Positions 1 through 7,388 of a stretch of DNA of 12,551 nucleotides are shown in pieces. The stretch lies in assembly GCA_026996935.1 (NCBI GenBank), contig JALWJW010000088.1:1-12551 (forward strand), read 5' to 3'. Each line of letters starts with the position of its first letter. Position 1 is the stretch's first letter. A program made the translations under genes and the position numbers. Origin of the DNA: Hyphomicrobiales bacterium (lineage in GTDB: Bacteria; Pseudomonadota; Alphaproteobacteria; Rhizobiales; Aestuariivirgaceae). Below the pieces are notes generated by a model. The model worked only from the letters and a program-made list of their open reading frames with translations. It did no database searches and was not told the DNA's origin.

Positions 1-2
1 GG

Positions 3-74
3 GCGCAGAACTTTGCCAGAACCCTGATAGAAGTGTTATTGTTTCGATTTAAAAAAAACAGGCGCGCCAAGTGA
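3..74 (+). CDS. possible 3' end of an upstream gene (partial)
   Basis: One frame is open from the window edge to a TGA at 72-74 and would encode 23 residues ending in a basic tail (FRFKKNRRAK). A basic C-terminal tail after a hydrophobic patch (LIEVLLFRF) looks like a genuine protein end. The other two forward frames stop at 27 and 52. Too little is visible to name a family. No clear terminator follows. The frame may also be open by chance. Confidence 0.35.
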   Translation, partial: AQNFARTLIEVLLFRFKKNRRAK

Positions 75-335
75 GTTCTTTTCACTGTTCATGCCGTTTT
101 ACACAGCCAATAGCTCTAGCGATTTATAGCAATCATTGTTTGCTCATCTTTTTCAAGCTGAATTCGCAAACGCTTTACCAATGGATTTGCTCCTGGCGCT
201 TGTTTAAAATGCAAATTCAAGTTGAGACACTACCTTTTTGTTCTACCAGCGACTCTAAGTTTCATTCGATCAAAATGCACCTGGTGCTGAACTCAAAGAA
301 CGTCTGAGAAAATCGGTAACCACTTTTGCGTGACA

Positions 336-344
336 TGCTATAGT
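336..344 (+). promoter_or_regulatory. possible extended -10 promoter for the DUF302 gene
   Basis: TGCTATAGT fits an extended -10 element (TG-N-TATAAT) with one mismatch. No good -35 hexamer lies 17 bases upstream (GTAACC), which extended -10 promoters tolerate. Transcription would start near 351, leaving a leader of about 147 nt before the ATG at 498. Motif match only. Confidence 0.3.
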
Positions 345-407
345 GTGGCATTGAAGATAGTGACATCGTGCCGCGCAGTGTCTAAACTTGGCATAAGTCA
401 AGTAAAG

Positions 408-424
408 ACAATTGGTGGAATTGT
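408..424. promoter_or_regulatory. 17-bp palindrome in the DUF302 gene leader
   Basis: ACAATT-GGTGG-AATTGT is a perfect 6+6 inverted repeat with a 5-base spacer, 74 bases before the start codon. It could be an operator for a dimeric regulator or a small RNA hairpin in the leader. No regulator is identified, and a chance occurrence in AT-rich DNA is possible. Confidence 0.22.
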
Positions 425-497
425 AAAATTGCAGGTATCAGGGAATTGATCGGCGCTTGTGCGATACGAAAACACTAACACAAATTGGAGTTTTATT

Positions 498-992
498 ATG
501 AGGAATTTTTTTAAAATCGCGGCCACAATCGTTGCGATGGTTGCTATGGTATTAACCGCGCACGCTGGCGAAACCAAAGGCTTTAAATCAGTAAAAACAA
601 AAGCAGCATTTGATGATGTTTTTATTGGTTTGCAAGATGCTGTCATCGGTAAAGGTTATAACATTGATTATGTTGGGCATATGAATACAATGCTTAACCG
701 TACCAGCAAAGCGGTGGGCTCTGTGACAGAAAAGGGCAGCACATCACCTTATGTAAATGCGAAATTTATGAACTTTTGTTCGGCAAAATTGACCCATGAA
801 GCAGTTAGTGCCAATCCACAAAACATCGCGATTTGCCCCTATGTTGTCTTCATCTATGAAGAAAAAGCAGAGCCAGGGGTTATTCATGTGGGGTATCGTC
901 GGCCAGTTGCCGGCCCATCAAAACGCACACGTAAAGCGTTTGATAAAATTGAAGCGATGTTGACAGATGTCATTAACGAAGCGATCAAATAG
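498..992 (+). CDS. secreted DUF302-family protein, 164 aa
   Basis: Function is not known. Residues 1-23 form a classic Sec signal peptide: Arg2 and Lys6, then a hydrophobic core rich in Ala, Val and Met, ending in the cleavage motif AHA before Gly24. The mature protein, about 141 residues, is therefore probably periplasmic. Its body resembles DUF302: a helix with a Gly-Tyr turn (IGKGYNIDYVGHMN), then the region NFCSAKL, an ICPYVVFIYE strand and a GYRR motif. The ATG at 498 is preferred over an in-frame ATG at 459, because TTGGAG lies 7 bases before 498 and only this start puts the signal peptide at the N-terminus. The gene appears monocistronic, closed by the terminator at 1020-1053. DUF302 proteins have been proposed to bind small ligands or metals, but nothing here assigns a role. 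Confidence 0.85.
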   Translation: MRNFFKIAATIVAMVAMVLTAHAGETKGFKSVKTKAAFDDVFIGLQDAVIGKGYNIDYVGHMNTMLNRTSKAVGSVTEKGSTSPYVNAKFMNFCSAKLTHEAVSANPQNIAICPYVVFIYEEKAEPGVIHVGYRRPVAGPSKRTRKAFDKIEAMLTDVINEAIK

Positions 993-1019
993 GCTCTTTT
1001 AAAAACTCAAGACAATCAG

Positions 1020-1053
1020 GCGAGTGTCGCGATTTCGGCGCTCGCTTTTTTTT
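1020..1053 (+). terminator. intrinsic terminator after the DUF302 gene
   Basis: A 10-bp stem (1020-1029 with 1036-1045, two G·U pairs) with a 6-base loop is followed directly by eight T residues (1046-1053). It lies 28 bases after the stop codon. This separates the DUF302 gene from aspS, so aspS needs its own promoter. Confidence 0.9.
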
Positions 1054-1111
1054 ACGGCGTTTTATTGAGTAAAAGCAAATTGATTTTGTCTGCGGCCAAC
1101 AAGGCTTTTCC

Positions 1112-1140
1112 TTGACAAATCGCGCCTAACATGGCCTTTT
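1112..1140 (+). promoter_or_regulatory. possible aspS promoter
   Basis: TTGACA at 1112-1117 is a perfect -35 hexamer between the upstream terminator and aspS. The -10 expected 17 bases on is weak (CCTTTT, 1135-1140). An alternative -10, TAGATA at 1163-1168, has no good partner. The -35 is convincing; the -10 is not. Confidence 0.35.
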
Positions 1141-1188
1141 CGCCACAAAGTTTTCTTTATTTTAGATAGATATTTGCAAAGAGGCACT

Positions 1189-2967
1189 ATGCACGAATTT
1201 CGCAGTCACACATGCACGCAACTGCGCGCAGAAAATGTTGGAGATACCGTCCGTTTATCAGGTTGGGTTCACCGTGTTCGAGATCATGGCGGGTTGTTGT
1301 TTATCGACCTTCGAGATCATTACGGAATAACCCAGGTGGTTATCGATCCGGATTCTCCCGCTTTTAAAACCGCTGAACTTGTTCGCGCAGAATGGGTGAT
1401 TAAAGTTGACGGCAAGGTGAAGACCCGCCTTGAAGGCACCGCAAACCCAGATCTGCCTACGGGTGATATTGAGGTTTTTGCAACCAACATCGAAGTGCTT
1501 TCTGAATCTGAAGAATTGCCTATGCCCGTGTTTGGCGATCAGGAATATCCTGAAGATACCCGCCTGCGGTATCGTTTTCTGGATTTGCGCCGCGAGCGTA
1601 TCCACAATAATATTATCAAGCGTGGCCAGATTATTGCTTCAATGCGTAAGCGCATGGTCGAGCAGGGCTTCTTTGAATTTCAAACGCCAATTCTCACCGC
1701 TTCTTCACCTGAAGGTGCTCGTGACTTTTTAGTGCCATCTCGTATGCATCCGGGCAAATTTTACGCTCTGCCACAAGCCCCGCAACAGTTTAAACAACTG
1801 ATTATGATGTCTGGCTTTGATCGCTATTTCCAAATTGCACCTTGTTTTCGCGATGAAGATGCCCGTGCTGATCGCTCACCGGGTGAGTTTTATCAGCTCG
1901 ATATTGAAATGAGCTATGTGACCCAAGAAGACGTGTTCCAAGCTGTTGAACCAATGTTGCGCGGTATCTTTGAAGAATTTGGTGAAGGCAAATCAGTTAC
2001 GCAAGAATTCCCGCGTATTCCATACGCTGAATCAATGCGTAAATACGGCAACGACAAACCAGACCTTCGCAACCCGATTGAAATGGATGACGTGACCGAG
2101 CATTTTACTGGTTCTGGCTTTAAAGTATTTGCAGGCATGATTGCAGCAGATGAGAACGTCCGCATTTGGGCCATCCCTGCACCAACAGGTGGCAGCCGCG
2201 CATTTTGTGACCGCATGAACTCGTGGGCGCAAAAACAAGGCCAACCCGGTCTTGGCTATATCTTCTGGCGTGAAGGCGAAGACGGGGGCGCTGGGCCGCT
2301 TGCTAAAAATATCGGCGAAGAACGCACCACAGCCATTAAAGACCAGCTTGGTCTTAAAGTTGGCGATGCATGTTTCTTTGTTGCGGGTAATCCGAAAAAA
2401 TTTGTTGATTTTGCCGGTCAGGCACGCACGCAAATTGGTGAATCATTGAATTTGATTGATGAAAACGCCTTTGATTTCTGCTGGATTGTTGACTTCCCAA
2501 TGTTTGAATACAACGAAGACGAAAAGAAAATCGACTTCTCGCACAATCCGTTCTCTATGCCTCAAGGCGGCCTGGAAGCGCTGGAAAATCAAGATCCGCT
2601 AACCATCAATGCCTGGCAATATGATATTGTTTGTAACGGCATTGAGCTGTCATCAGGTGCTATTCGTAATCACCGTTTAGATATCATGGAAAAGGCCTTT
2701 GATATTGCCGGTTATGATAAAGCCATTTTGGAAGAAAAGTTTGGCGGCATGTATCGCGCCTTTAAATATGGTGCACCGCCTCACGGTGGTATTGCTCCTG
2801 GTGTAGATCGCATCGTCATGCTGTTATGCGGTGAACAAAACCTGCGTGAAGTGGTGTTGTTCCCAATGAACCAACAGGCAGAGGATTTATTGATGAGCGC
2901 CCCGGCCGATGTATCAAACCGTCAATTGCGCGAACTTCACATAAGCCTGAACTTACCTAAAGAGTAG
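1189..2967 (+). CDS. aspS: aspartyl-tRNA synthetase, probably non-discriminating (Asp/Asn)
   Basis: Class II aminoacyl-tRNA synthetase of the bacterial AspRS type, 592 aa, the usual length. It joins Asp to tRNA in the cytoplasm. Order: OB-fold anticodon-binding domain (about 1-110, with SGWVHRVRDHGG and FIDLRD), catalytic domain with motif 2 (FRDEDARADRSPGEF, Arg221), the bacterial GAD insertion in the middle, and motif 3 (GVDRIVMLL, Arg541). His33 and Gly83 correspond to His31 and Gly81 of Pseudomonas aeruginosa AspRS, which relax tRNA choice, so it likely also charges tRNA-Asn for GatCAB amidation. Start: ATG at 1189 with AGAGG 4 bases upstream gives the MHEFRSHTC start typical of the family. 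An in-frame TTG at 1174 would add five residues but lacks support. It is followed by two terminator hairpins and appears to be transcribed alone. Confidence 0.97.
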   Translation: MHEFRSHTCTQLRAENVGDTVRLSGWVHRVRDHGGLLFIDLRDHYGITQVVIDPDSPAFKTAELVRAEWVIKVDGKVKTRLEGTANPDLPTGDIEVFATNIEVLSESEELPMPVFGDQEYPEDTRLRYRFLDLRRERIHNNIIKRGQIIASMRKRMVEQGFFEFQTPILTASSPEGARDFLVPSRMHPGKFYALPQAPQQFKQLIMMSGFDRYFQIAPCFRDEDARADRSPGEFYQLDIEMSYVTQEDVFQAVEPMLRGIFEEFGEGKSVTQEFPRIPYAESMRKYGNDKPDLRNPIEMDDVTEHFTGSGFKVFAGMIAADENVRIWAIPAPTGGSRAFCDRMNSWAQKQGQPGLGYIFWREGEDGGAGPLAKNIGEERTTAIKDQLGLKVGDACFFVAGNPKKFVDFAGQARTQIGESLNLIDENAFDFCWIVDFPMFEYNEDEKKIDFSHNPFSMPQGGLEALENQDPLTINAWQYDIVCNGIELSSGAIRNHRLDIMEKAFDIAGYDKAILEEKFGGMYRAFKYGAPPHGGIAPGVDRIVMLLCGEQNLREVVLFPMNQQAEDLLMSAPADVSNRQLRELHISLNLPKE

Positions 2968-2993
2968 GGCTAAATAAATTTAGATACAAAAAA

Positions 2994-3017
2994 GGCAGGT
3001 TGCATGTGACCTGTTTT
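2994..3017 (+). terminator. probable aspS terminator, first of a duplicated pair
   Basis: CAGGT (2996-3000) and ACCTG (3009-3013) form a 5-bp stem with an 8-base loop, followed by TTTT. It starts 27 bases after the aspS stop. The stem is modest, but the 13-mer beginning this element recurs exactly before the stronger terminator at 3180-3211, suggesting one is a copy of the other. Confidence 0.55.
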
Positions 3018-3020
3018 CCT

Positions 3021-3134
3021 TGACCGTCATTCTCGGACTTGATCTGAGAAACCAGAACATTTGCGCTTGGCGTAACAGCGTAAGGTCACTGCTGACTTAC
3101 TGGATATTCGGATCAAATCCGAATATGACGGTGC
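3021..3134. repeat. intergenic palindromic repeat element (full, two-armed)
   Basis: The ends are inverted copies: ACCGTCAT (3023-3030) and ATGACGGT (3125-3132), with most of the adjacent 20 bases also complementary. Each arm is itself a hairpin: TCTCGGA/TCTGAGA (3031-3049, one G·U) on the left and a perfect 10-bp stem with a CAA loop on the right (3104-3126). The design matches mobile intergenic palindromes common in alphaproteobacteria, with outer CGTCAT ends and inner hairpins around a TTGA/TCAA loop. It sits between the two terminator copies downstream of aspS. A second, half-length relative is at 7604-7634. Confidence 0.75.
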
Positions 3135-3179
3135 TGGGTTATGGGGTGAGTGAAACAAACCTCCCAATCACCAAATACA

Positions 3180-3211
3180 AAAAAGGCGGATCGATATGAC
3201 CCGCCTTTTTT
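3180..3211. terminator. bidirectional terminator between aspS and the 404-aa gene
   Basis: AAAAAGGCGG (3180-3189) pairs perfectly with CCGCCTTTTT (3201-3210) around an 11-base loop. The T-run on the plus strand and the A-run on the left arm make it work both ways. It can stop read-through from aspS and it ends the convergent gene whose stop codon is at 3232. Confidence 0.88.
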
Positions 3212-3231
3212 ATTTTGTATTTTTACAAAAG

Positions 3232-4446
3232 TTATTGGTTAGAGACAACCGATACGCCAAGAACCTTAAGTGCAGTAGCAGGGGCACCCATCATGCCCAT
3301 CAACGTCGCCATCGCTACCGGGCTTTCAGGTTTTGCTTCAAGCGTGATATTTTTAGGGTTTTTTACAAAGGCGTTATAAGCAGCAATAACGCTTTTGGTA
3401 AATTCAGGTGCCCTAATTTGACCAAGACCGATTTGCAACATTGCGGCACCATTGGCTGTTAAGGCATCACGTGTTGTGCCTTGTTTTTTCGCGGCAAAAT
3501 CAAGTGCCTTGTCGGTGATTGAATCATCAACAAATCCAAATTTGAAATGTGAAATTTTGATCCCGATCAACAACGGCATCATTTTGCCCATATCAGGTTT
3601 GCCACCTTCCTGGACTTCTTTCAAAACAGCCAGAATTTGATTTGGAATATCTTGGGCAGCAAAAGCAAAATCAAAACTACCGATATTTTTGCCTGTCAGA
3701 CGCAATGCATAAGCAACGTCGAGCTTTTGGTTTGCACCTTTAACAGCGAAATTTCCATCAAAACTAAGGTTAAACTGATCATAGCCGAAAGTCTCTTTCA
3801 TATCCTTTTGAAATTTTGGATTTGGAATGGCATCAACCGGGATAACCAGACTATCCATCTTGGTGTTCCAAACACCTAAACCATTTGACGGATCGCCCTG
3901 CCAGGTTGTAACCAGATTTTTTGCATCAAATGACTGACCGGCGATGGTGAAATTTACCACTGGAACATTGCTGGTCTCATAGACAATGGTGCCAAGAAGA
4001 GCAGAATAATCAACGCCATCAGCGCTTTTCTCGGGTAACAAGTGAACATTGCTTGATGTTGCAGATGGGATTTTTACGATGACAGGACCAATATCAGGCA
4101 GGTTCGCGGCAAATTCAGCTTTTTCAAGACTGATGTTCTTAAATGACCATGTACCATTGTCGTTTTTCGTGGCGCCAGCTAACACAACCTTGCTGATTTT
4201 CACACCGCCTTTGAATTCTTTTTGAACGAAGGTGCTTTCAATATTGGTAATTGTTGCGCCACCACTACCGTCTGGAACAATGTTTCCAAATGCCGGTTTA
4301 ATATCACCGCCCCCTTTGTTGTATTGACGTTTCAACGCATCAAGGAAAGCTTGTACGGCTGGAGGCGTTTCTGCCGCGTGTGCCATGAGGGGCATAGCCA
4401 CAAACGAAAAGAAAACGATAATGAGCAGTTGTAGTCTCTGTTTCAT
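3232..4446 (-). CDS. secreted protein of unknown function, 404 aa
   Basis: I do not recognise the family. Residues 1-24 are a clear signal peptide (MKQR, a hydrophobic core LLIIVFFSFVAMPLM, then AHA before Ala25), so the protein is exported. No second membrane helix, lipobox cysteine or catalytic motif is visible, and there are no cysteines in the mature part. The rest is rich in alternating hydrophobic/polar strands (ATITNIEST, GGVKISKVVLAG, WSFKNISLEKAEF, VVNFTIAGQSFDAKNLV). This suggests a beta-rich lipid- or envelope-associated fold like AsmA or DUF945-type proteins, which is only an impression. Helical segments lie near residues 280-300 and 350-390. Start: ATG at 4446 has a weak site (CAGGT) about 8 bases upstream. 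It is convergent with aspS and divergent from maeB. Confidence 0.85.
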   Translation of the reverse strand: MKQRLQLLIIVFFSFVAMPLMAHAAETPPAVQAFLDALKRQYNKGGGDIKPAFGNIVPDGSGGATITNIESTFVQKEFKGGVKISKVVLAGATKNDNGTWSFKNISLEKAEFAANLPDIGPVIVKIPSATSSNVHLLPEKSADGVDYSALLGTIVYETSNVPVVNFTIAGQSFDAKNLVTTWQGDPSNGLGVWNTKMDSLVIPVDAIPNPKFQKDMKETFGYDQFNLSFDGNFAVKGANQKLDVAYALRLTGKNIGSFDFAFAAQDIPNQILAVLKEVQEGGKPDMGKMMPLLIGIKISHFKFGFVDDSITDKALDFAAKKQGTTRDALTANGAAMLQIGLGQIRAPEFTKSVIAAYNAFVKNPKNITLEAKPESPVAMATLMGMMGAPATALKVLGVSVVSNQ

Positions 4447-4566
4447 GAAGTGTTACCTGTTGGTTGGGTTGCAAAATTAAAAACAGATCAAAATATGACC
4501 CTGGGTAAGTAGTTAGGCAAGACTGTGGCGATTCTTGGGTGATTTGGCAAGTATTGTGTAGATTTT

Positions 4567-4581
4567 AGGTTTCACAAACCT
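4567..4581. promoter_or_regulatory. short palindrome in the maeB upstream region
   Basis: AGGTTT-CAC-AAACCT is a perfect 6+6 inverted repeat, about 91 bases before maeB, in the 225-bp divergent spacer. It could be an operator serving either gene. No confident -35/-10 pair was found nearby, and no known regulator motif matches. Confidence 0.22.
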
Positions 4582-4671
4582 TACTGGCTGTGTTAATCCC
4601 TGATGCAAAATAACAATAAACAATCCCCCCTCATCCTTCCCCTTAACAAGTGACAACAGGGAGCTGGTCAC

Positions 4672-7005
4672 ATGTCAAAAGACGATTCCACTCATACCCC
4701 TTCTAATCAAGGGCCATCGCAAAGCACTTTGGAAACCAAAGATGACTTGCGTGATGCCGCCCTTCATTACCATCGTTTTCCTAACCCTGGAAAGCTTGAA
4801 ATTTCAGCCATCAAACCACTTTCAAATCAACGTGATCTTGCGTTGGCATACTCACCAGGAGTAGCTGCGGCCTGTGACGTGATTGTTGAAAACCCCGATG
4901 AGGCCGATACCGTTACCGCGCGCGCAAACCTTGTCGGTGTCATCACCAACGGTACAGCCGTTTTAGGACTTGGCAATATCGGCCCGCTCGCCTCAAAGCC
5001 GGTGATGGAAGGAAAAGCTGTTTTATTTAAAAAATTTGCAGGTATCGATGTGTTTGACCTGGAAGTGGACACTTCTGACAAAGACAGGTTTTGCAGCGTT
5101 GTTTCGGCCCTTGAGCCAACCTTTGGCGGCATCAACCTTGAAGATATTAAAGCGCCCGAATGTTTTGAAATCGAAGCCTGCTTGAAAGAGCAGATGAAAA
5201 TCCCGGTTTTTCATGATGACCAGCACGGCACCGCGATCATTGTCGGAGCTGCTGCATTAAATGCCATGGAAATTGCCGGCAAAAACCTTGGCGATGTAAA
5301 AGTTGTGGCGTCAGGAGCAGGGGCTGCAGCTCTTGCCTGCTTGAACATGCTGGTATCGCTTGGTGTTAAGCGGGAAAACGTGTGGATTTCAGATATTGAT
5401 GGTGTGGTCTATGAGGGCCGTGAAAAAAACATGCATCGCTGGATGGCCGTTTATGCGCAAAAAACCGACAAGCGTACTTTGTCTGAAATTATTGAAGGCG
5501 CAGACATTTTTGTCGGCCTGTCGGCTGCGGGCGTGTTGAAACCTGAAATGGTCAAGAAGATGGCAAACAAGCCGCTTATCATGGCTCTGGCCAATCCCAA
5601 TCCTGAAATTATGCCTGAAGAAGCCCGCAAAGCCAAACCAGATGCAATGATTTGCACAGGGCGTTCAGACTTCCCCAATCAGGTCAATAATGTTTTGTGT
5701 TTCCCATATATTTTCCGTGGCGCGCTTGATGTTGGTGCCACAGCAATTAATGAGGAAATGAAAAAAGCCGCCGCCATGGCAATTGCCCAATTAGCCCATG
5801 AAGCAAGCTCTGATGTTGCCGCCAAAGCCTATGATGGTGAAGCGCTTTTGTTTGGCGCAGATAGCCTTATCCCGACACCATTTGATCAGCGCTTGATTTT
5901 GCGCATCGCCCCGGCGGTGGCAAAAGCAGCTATGGAATCAGGTGTGGCGCGCCGCCCGATTGAAGACTTTAAAGCCTATGAAGAGCGCCTCAACCGCTTT
6001 GTCTTCCGTTCCGGCTTTGTTATGAAAGAAGTATTTGTTCGCGCAAAATCCAACCTCAAACGTGTTGTTTATGCCGATGGTGAAGACGAACGGGTATTGC
6101 GCGCCGCCGAAGCTGTTTTGCAAGACGGTGTAGCAACGCCAATTCTCATTGGCCGCCCCGAAGTTATTGCCTCGCGGGTGGATCGTTTTGGCCTATCCAT
6201 CAAACCAGGCGTTGATTTTGAAATCATCAACCCACAAGATGACCCTCGCTATAAAGATTATGTTGCTGAGTTGTTAGAACGCGGCGCGCGTAAAGGCATC
6301 ACACCAGATTATGCCCGCACCATGATCCGCACCAACACCACCGCCATTGCCTCAATCGCTGTTTGCCGTGGCGATGCTGATGCGATGCTTTGCGGTCTGG
6401 AAGGTCGTTTCCACCGTCACCTGAAAGTGGTGCGCGATATTGTCGGGCTGTCGGATGCGGCACGCGATTTTTCAACTGTCTCAATGGCCATTATGAAGCG
6501 CGGGTTTTATTTCTTTGCCGATACCTATGTAACGGCAGAACCGGATGCTGAAGGTTTGGCGGAACTAACTTTGCTGGTTGCTCAGGTTGTACGCCAATTT
6601 GGCATGGAACCCAAAATTGCCATGCTGTCTCATTCAAGTTTTGGTTCCGGTGCAACGCCAAGTGCGCAAAAAGTGCGTGATGCTTTGGAAATTTTGCATA
6701 CTCATGCCCCAGAACTTGAGGTTGATGGGGAAATGCATGCCGACTCAGCCCTAAACGAAACTATTCGTGATCGAGTGTTCCCATTCTCAAAATTACGCGG
6801 TGAAGCCAATGTTTTTGTGATGCCCAACCTTGATGCGGCAAATATTTCGTTTCAACTGGTCAAGTCATTAAGCAACGCAACACCCATTGGCCCCATTCTT
6901 GTCGGGGCGGCAAAGCCAGTGCATATTCTCACTCCGTCAATCACCTCGCGCGGCATCACCAATATGACAGCGATTGCCGCCGTTGATGCCCAGGAACGAA
7001 GCTGA
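4672..7005 (+). CDS. maeB: NADP-type malic enzyme with C-terminal phosphotransacetylase-like domain
   Basis: Oxidative decarboxylation of malate to pyruvate and CO2 with reduction of NAD(P), in the cytoplasm; it feeds pyruvate and reducing power when cells grow on C4 acids. The 777-aa length fits the MaeB hybrid class. Malic N-domain at about 30-165: YSPGVA with Tyr60, the catalytic Lys region MEGKAVLFK (Lys115), and metal ligands NLED (Glu157, Asp158) and HDDQHGT (Asp183). The nucleotide-binding domain at about 170-430 has the GAGAAA loop (215-220). A phosphotransacetylase-like domain runs from about 460 to 770 (VVYADGEDERVLRAAE onward). In characterised rhizobial malic enzymes this domain lacks transacetylase activity and helps oligomerise or regulate via acetyl-CoA. 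The first 22 residues are a polar, Ser/Thr-rich extension. Start: ATG with CAGGGAG 8 bases upstream. Cofactor preference, NADP or NAD, is not certain from sequence. Confidence 0.95.
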   Translation: MSKDDSTHTPSNQGPSQSTLETKDDLRDAALHYHRFPNPGKLEISAIKPLSNQRDLALAYSPGVAAACDVIVENPDEADTVTARANLVGVITNGTAVLGLGNIGPLASKPVMEGKAVLFKKFAGIDVFDLEVDTSDKDRFCSVVSALEPTFGGINLEDIKAPECFEIEACLKEQMKIPVFHDDQHGTAIIVGAAALNAMEIAGKNLGDVKVVASGAGAAALACLNMLVSLGVKRENVWISDIDGVVYEGREKNMHRWMAVYAQKTDKRTLSEIIEGADIFVGLSAAGVLKPEMVKKMANKPLIMALANPNPEIMPEEARKAKPDAMICTGRSDFPNQVNNVLCFPYIFRGALDVGATAINEEMKKAAAMAIAQLAHEASSDVAAKAYDGEALLFGADSLIPTPFDQRLILRIAPAVAKAAMESGVARRPIEDFKAYEERLNRFVFRSGFVMKEVFVRAKSNLKRVVYADGEDERVLRAAEAVLQDGVATPILIGRPEVIASRVDRFGLSIKPGVDFEIINPQDDPRYKDYVAELLERGARKGITPDYARTMIRTNTTAIASIAVCRGDADAMLCGLEGRFHRHLKVVRDIVGLSDAARDFSTVSMAIMKRGFYFFADTYVTAEPDAEGLAELTLLVAQVVRQFGMEPKIAMLSHSSFGSGATPSAQKVRDALEILHTHAPELEVDGEMHADSALNETIRDRVFPFSKLRGEANVFVMPNLDAANISFQLVKSLSNATPIGPILVGAAKPVHILTPSITSRGITNMTAIAAVDAQERS

Positions 7006-7022
7006 TTGCTTTGACAATAAAA

Positions 7023-7055
7023 AATGCGACTTTACACAATAAGTAAAGCCGCATT
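7023..7055 (-). terminator. terminator of the 61-aa gene, also maeB side
   Basis: Arms 7023-7035 and 7043-7055 form a 13-bp stem with a 7-base loop. Read on the minus strand the middle pair is G·U, so the helix is continuous, and the arm runs into six T residues. On the plus strand the same pair is an A·C mismatch and the T-run is poor (GAAATTTTAT). It is therefore mainly the terminator of the minus-strand gene, while still lying 17 bases after maeB. Confidence 0.8.
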
Positions 7056-7080
7056 GAAATTTTATAATTGTAACAGTTGC

Positions 7081-7266
7081 TTAACGCGAAATAGCAACAG
7101 CTTTTACACGGCCATCTTTAGATGCTGTAATAACTTTTCCAGCAACAGGGGCAGGGCGTGTTTTCACATCCATATGAAAAACCTTGCCATTTCTGTCTGC
7201 AAAAGTAGTCGTTGAAACGATTTGGACTGGCTGTCCTGTTTCAGTTATTTTCGATTTTTTCGCCAT
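7081..7266 (-). CDS. small basic protein of unknown function, 61 aa
   Basis: Not recognised. The best start is the ATG at 7266: GAGGAG lies 8 bases upstream, a strong ribosome binding site, while the in-frame upstream ATG at 7287 has none. The product begins MAKKSKITETG and is rich in Lys, Val and Thr (QPVQIVSTTTF, GKVFHMDVKTRP, GKVITASKDGRVKAVAISR). It has no cysteines, membrane segment or signal peptide. Alternating Val/Ile and polar residues suggest a small beta-rich fold. The strong ribosome site, a dedicated terminator at 7023-7055 and an FNR-type box about 94 bases upstream all argue that it is a real gene and not a chance frame. The FNR box may instead serve the divergent RNA. Confidence 0.75.
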   Translation of the reverse strand: MAKKSKITETGQPVQIVSTTTFADRNGKVFHMDVKTRPAPVAGKVITASKDGRVKAVAISR

Positions 7267-7353
7267 TGGTTTTACTCCTCTAAGCAATCATTGTGTTCAT
7301 TAGACCAAATTTGAATGAATAAAACCTTGCCAATAAAGATTTATTTCGATGGG

Positions 7354-7367
7354 TTGACCTTAATCAA
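7354..7367. promoter_or_regulatory. FNR/FixK-type box
   Basis: TTGAC-CTTA-ATCAA matches the FNR/FixK consensus TTGAT-N4-ATCAA with one change, and TTGAC half-sites are accepted by alphaproteobacterial FnrN/FixK proteins. It sits in a slightly longer inverted repeat (GACCTT/AAGGTC, 7356-7371). Its centre (7360.5) is about 41 bases before the predicted plus-strand start near 7401, the class II activator position. On the other side it lies 94 bases before the 61-aa gene. TTGACC here could alternatively be a plain -35 hexamer paired with TATGAG at 7376. Confidence 0.6.
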
Positions 7368-7388
7368 GGTCTTTATATGAGAATTGTT

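Larger units (their letters stand above)
75..497. other. gene-free region upstream of the DUF302 gene
   Basis: About 420 bases without a credible gene. A 78-codon frame starting at a GTG (71) has no ribosome binding site and a composition unlike a folded protein. The right half holds a possible extended -10 promoter (336-344) and a short palindrome (408-424), described separately. No tRNA or strong terminator hairpin was found. Confidence 0.5.

Noticed and set aside
71..307. 78-codon plus-strand frame from a GTG
   Set aside because: No ribosome site, overlaps the likely tail of the upstream gene, and composition unlike a folded protein.
2032..2433. 133-codon minus-strand frame inside aspS
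   Set aside because: Antisense shadow of the AspRS GAD-domain region with no ribosome site.
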